Assembly: GCA_023014485.1 (NCBI GenBank)
Contig: JAJOZX010001079.1
Location: 740,001-804,000 of the forward strand
Direction: 5' to 3'
Length of the DNA: 64,000 nt
From: Bathynomus jamesi
Lineage: Eukaryota > Arthropoda > Malacostraca > Isopoda > Cirolanidae
Below the pieces are notes generated by a model, which was not told the DNA's origin, searched no databases, and saw only the letters and a program-made list of their open reading frames with translations. Position 1 is the stretch's first letter, and every line of letters begins with the position of its first letter. This document shows, piece after piece, positions 14,801-26,800 of this stretch. The position numbers and the translations under genes were made by a program.

Positions 14801-17800
14801 CGGTGTGTCAGAAATTTTTCCCTAACTGGCAGCATTGGAAAAAGAATACCAACTGGAAGAGTGCGCACAGCAAGGATAGACGAGATCATTAACAGAACTC
14901 ATGAAATTGTACAGGATAATCCTAACATAAGCATCAGACGTGCTTCTCAGCTGTTAGGAGTTGGATATGGAACAACACACCGTATATTCAAGCAAAATTT
15001 AATGCTCTTTCCATATAAAATTCAAACAGTGCAACAACTGAACGATGGAGATTTCGCACGAAGACGACAATTCTGTCAATGGATCCAACAGAAGGTAAAT
15101 GACACCACCAATTTTCTAGCAACTTTGATTATGTCAGACGAAGCTCATTTTCACTTGAATGGAACTGTAAACAAACAAAATTGTCGTTTCTGGGCAACAG
15201 AAAATCCATTGAATATTACCGAAGTCCCGTTGCATAGTCAGCGTGTAACTGTTTGGTGTGGTCTTACTGCATCTCAGATCATAGGGCCGTACTTTTTCGA
15301 GGATTCCACCGGAAACACGGTCACTGTAAATGGTGATCGCTACGAAAAAATGTTGACCGATTTCCTTATTCCTAAATTAAGAGATCTTTGTCTAGAAAAC
15401 CACTGGTTCCAACAAGACGGAGCTACCTGCCATACCACGAGGAACTGCATGGCAGTTTTGCGTCAAACGTTTCCAGGCGAGTTAATCTCAAGATTTGGAG
15501 ACGTTGAATGGCCCGCAAGGTCTCCGGATTTTTCTCCCTTAGATTATTATCTCTGGGGATATTTAAAGAGTAGAGTCTACAGAAATAACCCAACGACCTT
15601 GCAAGAATTGAAGGCCACCATCACAAATGAGATACAGGCCATACCACCGCACACTCTTGCAAAAGTGATGCAGAACTTACAAGCGAGAACACTGGAATGC
15701 TTGGCAACTAATGGAGCACATTTGAAAGGAGTCATTTTTAAAAAATAAATATTTTATAATAAACTTGTAACTCTACTCTTTCGAATGATATATAGTTTTT
15801 ATGAAAGGAATTAAATATTAAGAATATTTGGCTTTTTTTTATGGGTCCCATTTATCTGGATCACCCAGTATATATATATATATATATATATTAGTGGTGG
15901 ACCGGATATCCTCATCATTTTTAACATCCGCATCCGCACTTCTGACTGCGGATGTTATGCGGATATTACCTCTAATAAATTATGCAATTTACAATTAAAT
16001 TAGCTTATAAAGTAGCTTATAAGGCCCAGTCATGCACATTTCATGTAAAGTATTAATTATATTAATGAACAAAAATATATAAACCTCAAAATATAAATAC
16101 CTGGTAACAGAAAATTTAATGAAACTTGTTTCATTGAATTTTCTGTGGCTGAAACTCTTGAGAAAGTTAAGCACACCGGACAAAAAATTAGTCACCCCTA
16201 ACAGCACCGATAGTAGGAAGTTCAAGGTCACACAGAGGGCGCTGATGTAGCATTGGTAAGTGACAAGTAGCGGTGACGTAGCACACAGGATCAGATCTGT
16301 TTCGTGAGGTGGTGAAGAACAAAGTGTGTGTTGGATATAGTCTGCAAACTGGGTCGTGAGGCAGACGTTACTCAGTGGCAAAAAGGAGCCATCGTGTTTG
16401 GCAGAGCCCACGGACACAAAATGCCTGAAGTAGCCCAATTTGTTGGTGTGTCAACGCGTACTGTCCAGCGAGTTTACAAAGAGTGGTGTAGTTCGCAATC
16501 AACTGACAATCGACGGCGTAACTGTGGCCGGAAAACAATTCTCGACAATAGGGGCCGCCGCCATGTTTCTCGTCTAGTAACTGCAAATCGTTTTCAAACC
16601 AGAGAACAATTGCTCCAAGAAACCAATGAGATTCTCCAGCGACCAATTTCCGAACGGACATTGCGACGAGAACTGCATGCGATGGACATCTGGAGCAGGG
16701 TACCACGGAAGAGGCCGCTGTTAACAGCAAGTCACAAATTGGCACGTTATAAATGGGCTCAGAGGCACAAAAACCGGACTGCGGCAGAATGGAAACGTGT
16801 AATTTGGTCCGATGAGTCCCGTTTTTGTTTGTTCTCCAATGATGGGAGGCGACGAGTACATCGCAGGTCCAATGAAGCCTTTAATCCTGAATGCGTCGAA
16901 GGTGTTGTTCAGGCTGGAAACAGAAAGTGAAGCGCAGGAATAGACATCCACGGACTCTGGCGGAACTTCGGGACCGGCTGATGAACGAGTGGCAGCAAAT
17001 CGATGTTCAGTACATGCACAACCTCGTAGAGTCTCTGCCTCGCCGGATTCGTGCGGTTATCAAGGCCAGAGGCGCCGTCACACGTTATTAGGTACATTCT
17101 GAGAGGGGTGACTAATTTTTTGTCCGGTGTGCTTATTTTTATCATAATGAAAACATTAATATTAATTCTTATGCATTGCCTGCTATAATAGTAACATCAC
17201 GAAATTTGAAAAATTGTTATATATTCATAATTCTATATTATATTGATAGATTAACTAAATATCCGCATCCTCGGATATTGAAATTAAAAATCCGCATCCG
17301 CAGATGTTGAAAAACTGACATCCAGTCCACCACTAATATATATACATAATCATCTGGAGGAGCTTCCGCAGCAGAAAAGCAAACATCATGCTCAAATTAT
17401 GGAAGAGTCTAGTCCTACAGAAAATGAGACATTGCGAACATTGAAGCTATACAAAGGACTTTTACATCTAAGATAGAGGAAACGGAAGGTGAAGACTACT
17501 GGTCTCGACTACAATCACTGAAACTCTGCTCTCTCGAAAGAAGGTGCGAGCGGTACACAATAATATACATATGGAAAATACTTGAGGGCTCTGTCCCTAA
17601 CCTTAGAAATGAAATAGAAAGAAACTGGAATGAGAGAAGAGTCAGATTTTGTACGGTCCCAGCTGCGGTGGGACAAGGGGCCATGAAAACGAGGATGGAA
17701 AATACCCTCAGAATACGGGGCCCAAAGCTTTTCAATGCCTTAACAAAAGAAGTGAGGAATCTCCAGCACACCGAACTGAATAACTTCAAGAACCAGCTGG

Positions 17801-20800
17801 ACAGATTCCTGTGCAAAGTCCCTGACCAGCCATGCGTGGCTGTCTACGAGGGCAGGAGGAGATCAGACAGCAATTCCCTCCTTCACCTAATCCCGCAAAT
17901 GAGGCGGGATGCTGCAGAGGGGTCGACCTTAGGTCGATCCTGAACCGTCGTTCGAATTCGCCTAAAGTATGCACCTAAAGTAAGTATATATAAACCCCCA
18001 CCTGTGGCCACCTTGTCGTGATGGGTGGGCTCCCGTGTTGACCCAGTGGGCTACGTCAGCGGGGGCTTAGCCCAGGAAGGGTCACCCATGTCGGACAGGC
18101 TACTGGGGAGACCGCGTTAAGAGCCACTAAAATCTTTGGTTCCCAGTACGGGTCTCCAGTGCTGTCCTCCGGAGGTGACGCCCTTAGGGCGTCACTGTGT
18201 TGGATGGTTGGGTGTCCGGGCCGGTTGGATTGGGGGGCTGGGGTCTTTGCGCCGTTCGGGAACATTTTCGCATCATGGGACCCCGTTTTTAAACCGACGG
18301 TGTGTCCCCTGGGGACGAGGTACCCAGCCCCCGGAGATTTGCGCTCGGCCTCCTTTTCTCACCGGTATGCAGTTTCTCGCTGCCCCTGGGTCCGTTTTTC
18401 TCTAACTCTTAACGTATGAATAGTCTAGGCCGGGTCGAAATTTTTTATTTCTTACGTGCATAGTGTGAGGTGGTTCAATCAATCATAGTAACACCCTGCT
18501 AAAATATTTTTGAATTCTGAGGACCCCTACCCCTCCCCTACCGGTTTCAGTTTTTTCAGAAAATTCATAAAATTCGAGATAATTTGCGATTTACTTCGAA
18601 AAAATTTTATTATTACAAAAGTTCGTTTATAAAACACACATTTATTTTTTAATGAAAAAAATTTAAAAAATACAAAAATGCATGAAAAAAAAATGTAATA
18701 AATTTTTAGCTATTATTGGTAGAAATTTAGAAATTAAGAGACAGAAATTCAATAAAATTTTTGACCTAAAACTAATGTTTTTTTTTTATTCCTTCCATTG
18801 ACCTTTCCAGTCAAAAGTAGGCAGTTCTTTTCTAGACTCTAAAGTATTTAAAATAAATTTATGCCGATTAATATAACCAATTCTTTCCGGGCTAGATTTA
18901 GTTACTAAGTTCACACCCCGTTTAACGCTTTGGCTGTGACATGGAAAATCTAGTATTTCTAGAGGTTTAGTTCTAATCTGAAGCAATTGCTCATTGGTAA
19001 AATTACTTAGCTTTTTGAATTTTGCCCAACTTTCTCAAACTACTTGAAGTAGTTTTTTTATCAATTTTTCCTAACTGGTGTTTTCTTTCTTTTTGACCAA
19101 TAAAAGTTTCCCATTCTATAATAGGTATTTTATGTTCACATCTACAAAGTTTTCTCTCCCTTATGCCTTTATCATAACAGTGGCATGGAGATGTCAAACA
19201 TCTCGTCATATTTCTTTAATTTTTCATATTTCATTTCTTTTTATCATAGGGCATTTAGTTAACTTATCAGCATCTTCTATAAGTCTAGTAACACTAACAT
19301 AAATTCCCTTTGTATCAATGTTGAGAAAGAAAATGTTTGCCAAATTTCTTTTATATCTTGAACTACTACATTATATCAATCATTTTTACTTATTTCACCC
19401 TGTGCTTTAGATTCTTCCTCTCTAACAATAAAATGGAAGTGCCTTACAACATCAGCTTTTGATGGCGTCATGGCAGATGAAAATTTTGCTGGATATCCGA
19501 AGGCTGCATTGTGGCTTCTTTTTCTAGTAGCCATAATTTAATTTGATAAGATTTTAACTATATTTTATTTATTACTGATATTTTAAAATTAAATAACGTA
19601 TTTTAATACAAACTTTTAACATTCTAGGTACCTAAATAGGAATCTGGGAAGAAAAAACAAAAATAATGTAATATTAGGTCTTATATCCGGTGCTATGAGT
19701 CAGCACCGGATTTAAGTCTCCCCCATCTCAAAAAAAGTTGAATGGTCTATTCTGATGTAATTCGTGCTGGGGAACCCGATTTTGGCCATCCGAAAGCAAA
19801 GAAATTAATATTTAGGGTCGATTTTCAAGATTTTTTATTTTTGGCCTATTTCCCATACAAATTCATATGGAAAAAAGTGAGTATCGGTAGAAGGGGGGGT
19901 AGCGAAGGTCCCACAGCTTTGATTTTTGGTGTGGATATTACTATTACAAAATGATCAACCTCATAATATGTACCTAAGCAAATCTTGACCTTGACCCCTT
20001 TTCGACCCGGCCTAACTGAATACTTCTACTTCTTGTCCTCGAACTCGGGTGGTGGGTAACCAGGCCCCGAGACCTCTACCACTGGAAGACCACGTTGTGA
20101 GGGGGTCGCCCCTCCTCTCGTTACCGACCGCAACCTGTACCTCGAACATGCCTTCGGACACACCTCTAGAGCTGGGGTCCCACCCCAGCTCCCCTCAGCC
20201 AGCTACGGGCAAGCCAACAGGGTTCACGAAAGACTCGCCCGGAAAACCAGGCCTCTCGCTCTCTTCGTATGCCCCTTTCACCCGCCATCGACCCGCCTCT
20301 CCACGGAGAGAGCCCCCGTGACGGACGGGGAAGTCGGCTACTTCTGGGTCCCTACCGTCCAACTCTGAAAATATATTTCAGGCAATCCGCACGTGCAGCA
20401 ACTCTAGCCGTTACGACGTCCGACCACAGAAGAACGGTTCTCTCCTTATAAAATTGCGAACAGCGGCAGGAACGAATGCCCTACTCTCTCCCTCACAGAA
20501 GTCCTCGGATGCTCGGTGAACGTTCCCCCTCACCCTCCCCTGAACCAGAGTCAGGGACACTATCTTCGCTACCCGTTTACTGTGCGGACGCATTCCCTGG
20601 GCTCTCTGATATTGTTTCTACTTTTGGATATTGCCGATAAATTTACTGTTGGAAAGTTCGGAATTTTATATACTTGCATTTATATTCGCATTGTTATAGT
20701 TAAGTAACTGAATATTAGTGGTTTTTAGCGATTTCGAAGTTTTCATAGCGTGTCGACTTAATTTAATTTAAACTTGTGACGGTTATAAACGTTAACTACC

Positions 20801-23800
20801 TTAACTTGCGCGATGCCGTCGCAGAAAGCGTCGTGTGCTAGGTGTGGGGTTAATCGGTGGTATACTGATTTTAAAGATTACAACGGCGGTCATATGGCGA
20901 TTACCGAGAGATCGGTTTGTTTCTCTTGTGAGTTAACAGAGCGTAACAGGGGTAGGCTTACAGTTGACGAAGGCCGAACCTATACTGACGTTGAAGACGT
21001 TAGTAAGTTAAAGGGTGAGGTTAGGAACCTAGTTTCTAGTATAGGTAGCTTATCGGGAAGGTTAGACAGAGTTGAGGAAGGGGTTAAGGTTGGTCCGAGA
21101 TTAGTGGACGGGGAGGAATTTACAGTAGTTAAGGGTGGAGCTAGGCCATGTACGTTAGGTGATAGGAATCCCCCTCCTATCGAGGTTTCGAACCCTTTCG
21201 CCCAGTTAGATAGGGATGTGAATGAGGGGCAAACGATTTTAATTGGAGACTCCTTAGTGCGTCATATGGATAAGGAGTTCGTTGAACAGAATCCAACTAA
21301 GAGGAGGAGGGTCTGTCTACCAGGGGCCAGGGTTGACAGAATTAGAGACGAAGTAGATAGGATTGATGTTGCCTCCCGTCGCTCGATGTCGGTGACGATG
21401 GTAGGTGGCAACGACTCGTATACAGGGACGTGCCCTCTGGGTAGGCAAGGTAGGCAGTGCTTACCCTGAATAAAACTAAAAATATTAAATATAAAAAGTA
21501 AATGATTTTCACTTCATTATATAAATGTTAATTTAATGTATGAAATTCAATGTATAAATTTGTAAATGGATAATATTGTGTTAGAAGCACAATTTCCCCG
21601 TGCCTTTCAACCTCTATATATATTAACGCTTGACAATGAAATTTTCCCACGTGCCGTGAGTGGAGCTCCAAGCTGTGACAAATACTGCGCTATATAAGCA
21701 GATTTAGTTCTGCTTTTCACTCAGTGTTTTGCCGTTCGGGCACATGGTCGGGTGTGTGGCTGTGCGCGCGTCTGTGTTGTCGTTTGCCTCTGGTGATTGA
21801 ACTAAATTTTAGACATTTTATTTCAAAATTTAACCCTTTTCAAATATGGACAGTGAGTATCTTAAGAATTTTTCTAAACTGTCTTATGAAGAAAGGTTGA
21901 ATGTGATTAAAAATGGTAGGCCGACACCGGAACTGAAACAGTTGCTACAGCGTAAAGGAACAAAAATAATCAGACGTTTCAAACGACGTGGTACAGCAAG
22001 AAAGAGTGGTTGTGTGGTTGTGTTACAACAGGTAGACTCTTTTGTTTTCCATGCTTGTTATTTTCCGTATCTAGTGAAAGTGTGTGGATAAGAACAGGAT
22101 ATTGTGATTTAAATAATTTGACTAATGCTTTAAGTAAGCACGAGAGGTCTGCTGCGCATTATGAGTCAAATATCGTTGAAAACATTTGGATCTACACGAA
22201 TCGACTTGAGCATAGATAAGCAAAAAAAACTTAGCATTGAAATTCACAATAAAAAGGTAAAGGAAAACAGAGACATACTGAAAACATTAATTTCTGCTAC
22301 TTGCTTTTTGATTAAACAAGAACTTCTTTCCGCGGTGATAATGAAGATAAATCCTCTTTAAATCGTGGAAACTATATTGAGTTACTGAACTACACTGCAA
22401 AATTTGACCAAAAATTAGCACAACATTTACAGACTTCATCCGTGTTTTCTGGCGTTTCTAACAAGATACAAAATGACTTGATTGAAGCAGTAGGCATAGC
22501 TGTAGAAAATAATATTAAAGAAGATATCGCAAGATCCCCTTTCATTGCTATAGAAGTGGATGAATCGACTGATATTTCAAATACAGCTCAATGTTCCACA
22601 GTTTTAAGATATGTATTGGATTCTGAAATTAAAGAGGCTTTCATAGGATTTGACGAACTTAAAGACAGAAGAGCTACTGGTGTAACAGAATGCATATTTA
22701 AAAATTTAGAGAAATACAACTGTGCTGAGAAGCTTGTAGCACAGACATATGATGGAGCATCGGTAATGGCATCGCATTTAAATGGCGTTCAAGCTAAAGT
22801 AAGAGAAAAGGCATCATCAGCGTTATTTACCCATTGCTACGCTCACAAGTTGAATCTTGTTCTATCTCAGTCAGCGAAATTTATACCTGAATGTACAATC
22901 TTTTTCAAGACCATTGATGGTCTTGCTGCATTTTTCAATCACTCAACAAAACGAACGCAATTTCTTGATGAAATAGTACATAAACGCATTCCAAAGGCTG
23001 CACCAACGAGATGGAGTTCTAACTCAAAGCTAGTGCAAACTATTTTACACTATCATAGTGACCTTTGTAAACTTTTCAACAACATTGACAGCAATCCTTT
23101 ATTGTGGGACTCAGATACTTTAGTGAGGAGTAATGGATTTTATAATTGGCTAACGAAAGATTCAACATACTTTCTTCTCATGGTATATGATAAGATTTTC
23201 ATTAGAACTGACACACTCTTCAATATCTTACAAACTAAAATTATAGATATTCAGAATCAATGAAACAATGAATTCCCTCGAGGGTCTGCGCAAAATTTTG
23301 ATGATATCTATGAGAAGTTTGAAGAATGTTTCAAGAAAAATAACTTGACTGAATCAAAATGTCGTACAAAAGGTCCAATTATTTTAAATTAGTTACCCCA
23401 TTATAATTCAATTGTGAACCACATTAATACTAATTTTATGTATACTATATTATTTTATTGTATGTAAACATAATTAATTATATATCACAATTGTCAGTTA
23501 ATTATTTATATTCAAATATTTATTTTAATTTAATACCATGTCCATTTTACAAATAAATAATAGAAAACCAAAGGTTATATTTTCCACCTTTGGTACTGTC
23601 GCAGTTTCGCCTAACGGACTCAATACGGCTAGTGAGATAATCACTGGTTGGCACTTAACTAGCGGCAGTGCTGATGGCTACATCATCCAGGTTAACCTAT
23701 ACCGGATAGATGCGCTACGGTCCCAAGCCGTAGCTTGCCTAGGCCCAACGACGACGACGACGTAAACCAACAATTGATGACCCGGAGTGGATTACCCCTT

Positions 23801-26800
23801 TTACCCGAACGACTAGGATTAGACTGTAATGTCGTTCGTGCCCATCACCCCCTTCACCCGAGACTAGGACCAGACTGTAACGTCGTTCGTGCCCACCACC
23901 CCCTTCACCCGAGCGACTAGGACAGACTGTAATGTCGCTCGTGCCCTCTGCCCCTCACCCCTGCCCGTGCGCTCTGTGCCTGCGCTCGTCTCAACCTCCA
24001 CTCCTTCGTTGGGAACTTGTCGTCTTGCTTGTACGTCAGCAAGCATAGGAGAAGATGCCTGACGACGCTGGTGCCATCTCCCACTTGAGCGTAAAGCTCC
24101 CCGTCTTCTGGCCGGGTGATCCATTTATTTGGTTCCACCAAGTGGAATCACAATTCAACTTGGGAAGGATCACCGCTAGCAGGACGAAATACGATCATGT
24201 TTTGTCCTCTCTACCAGCGAGCATCATCTCTGAAGTCCGTGACGTCATCGTGTGTACTTCCACGAGTGAGGACCCACAACGATCTGAAGTCTGCCATCCT
24301 GTGCCGCACCACTGTCTCCGAGCGTGAGAAACTACATCAGTTAATCTCAAAAGAAGAACTTGGAGACCGTAAGCCCACTCAAATGCTGAGGGCTATGCAG
24401 TGCGCTCTAGGCGAACGCGCACAAACCTTCGATAAGGACATCTTTAGACAGTTGTTCTTGCAGAAACTTCCTCCATCAGCTCAGCGTGTCTTGGCCACTA
24501 TGGATCCTGCTACTCCAGTTGATAAACTAGCAGAAACTGCCGACAAAGTAGTGGAGATTGACACAGCTCCGGTCAACAACGTGAACACACAATCGGAACT
24601 GGAGTTGAAAGTGAAAGAGTTAAGTCAACAACTCAACCACGTTTGTTCTCTGCTACAAAATCAACGGCAAAGAAGCCATTCTCGGTCAAGATTTACGAAG
24701 AGGCATCGTTCGAGTTCCGGGAAGATCTGCTTCTACCACTCGAAATTTGGAAGAAGGCTAGGAAGTGCATCTCCCCTTGCAATTTTTCGTCGGAAAACCC
24801 CAGCAGCGAGTCCTAATGGCGTCTAGTACTCGCACTGCCAACCTGTTATTCATAAAGGACAGGAACTCTGGTGTCAATTTCTTGGTCGATACCGGAGCGT
24901 CAGTCAGTGTATTCCCTCAAAAATCTGGTCATACGCACTCGGAATCTCCGCCTCTATACGCTGCTAACGGTTCACGCATACCCACGTACGGTACTCAGTC
25001 GCGTGAACTAAACTTGGGCCTTCACCGATCCTTCAAGTGGATTTTCATCTGTGCTCAAGTGCGCATCCCATAATCGGCGCTGACTTCCTCCAGCATTTCA
25101 AACTCCTGGTGGATCTTGACAAGCGACGCTTATGCGACCAGGCCACACTGCTTTCTGTTCTTGCCAAACAGGTTGCCCTTCCGGACGCCTCGAACTCTGC
25201 ACTTTCCCTCGTTCCCCCTAATTCCATGTACCAGTGCCTTTTCCAGCGATATCCAGGAATTCTTCAACCTATGCAGATGGGTGATACCATTAAGCACACC
25301 ATTACCCATCACATCACAACAAAAGGTCCCCCTGTGTTTGCAAAACCCAGACGTCTTGCCCCGGACAAACTGAAAGCTGCCAAATCGGAATTCCAGCTTA
25401 TGCTGGATCTTGGGATAATAAGACCTTCCAAAAGCAGTTGGTCCTCTCCCCTACACCTGGTCCAGAAGAAGTCAGGAGACTGGAGACCATGTGGGGATTA
25501 CCGGTTTTTGAATTCACAACCATCCCGGACCGATATCCGGTACCAAATGTCCAAGACTTTACTTCTCTTCTCCACGGCAAATCTATCTTCAGTAAAATAG
25601 ATCTCGTTAAGGCTTTCCACCACATTCCCGTAGAGCCTTCGGATATTCCCAAGACTGCAGTTTGTACACCATTTGGGTTATTCGAATTTTGAAGATGCCG
25701 TTCGGGCTACGGAATGCTGCGCAAACCTTTCAGAGGTTTATAGATGAGGTCACCAGAGGCTTAGACTTTGTTTATGCCTACATCGATGATTTGCTTGTGG
25801 CCAGCTCAACGGAAGAGGAACATAAGGAACATCTTTCACTCCTCTTTCAACGCTTAGAACAATACGGTGTTACTATTAATGCATCTAAGTGTGTGTTTGC
25901 ACAGCCAACCTTGGAATTTCTTGGTCACACGATTTCGCAGCACGGAATTACCCCCCTTCAGGACAAGTGTCAAGTGATAAAAAATTACCCTATGCCAAGT
26001 AATCAGCGTGAGTTACGTCGGTTTCTAGGTTTGGTAAATTATTACCACAAGTTCATTAAAAACTGTGCCAGTGTTCTTGCTCCTCTACACGCTATGATCA
26101 CACACAAACGCAAGGTAACAAAATTGGTTTGGTGTAGCGATAGTTTACAGGCGTTCGACAATGCCAAAAATGCTATCAATAGTGCATTGTCTCTGTCATT
26201 TCCTATCAGTGATGCCCCCCTAACTCTGACGGTCGATGCCTCAGATGTTGCGATCGGTGGGGTGTTGGAACAAACCATTAACGGTCAACAAGCACCCATC
26301 GCGTTTTACTCGAAAAAGCTGCAGCCAGCCCAAACGCGTTATAGTGCTTTCGGACGTGAACTTCTTGCTATTTACTTAAACGTGAAGTATTTTCAACATT
26401 TCCTTGAAGGCCGAGAGTTTTGTGTTTTTACCGACCACAAACCTTTGATCACTGTCTTCAATAAAAACAGCTGTAACCACTCTCCCAGAGTCATCAGGCA
26501 ACTCGATTATATCTCGCAATTCACCACAGATATCCGCCACATCAAAGGTGTCTTGAACACTCCAGCGGATGCACTTTCAAGAATAGAGATTACTTCTGTT
26601 ACCCTCACTCTACACTGTGGAATGCTATTGCACAGGATCAAGATAAGGATACGGAACTACAAGACCTGCTCAGAGAAGACTCCACTCACTCACTTTCCCT
26701 CAAGAAAATGAGTATGCCAGGATTGTCTGTGCCCCTCTATTGCGACGTATCAACAGCTGCTATTCGCCCTTATGTCCCTCCATGTCACAGAAAAGCAGTC

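Noticed and set aside
23808..23965. CRISPR-like repeat array
   Set aside because: Three contiguous ~60-bp tandem repeats in a retrotransposon leader of a eukaryote, with no spacers.
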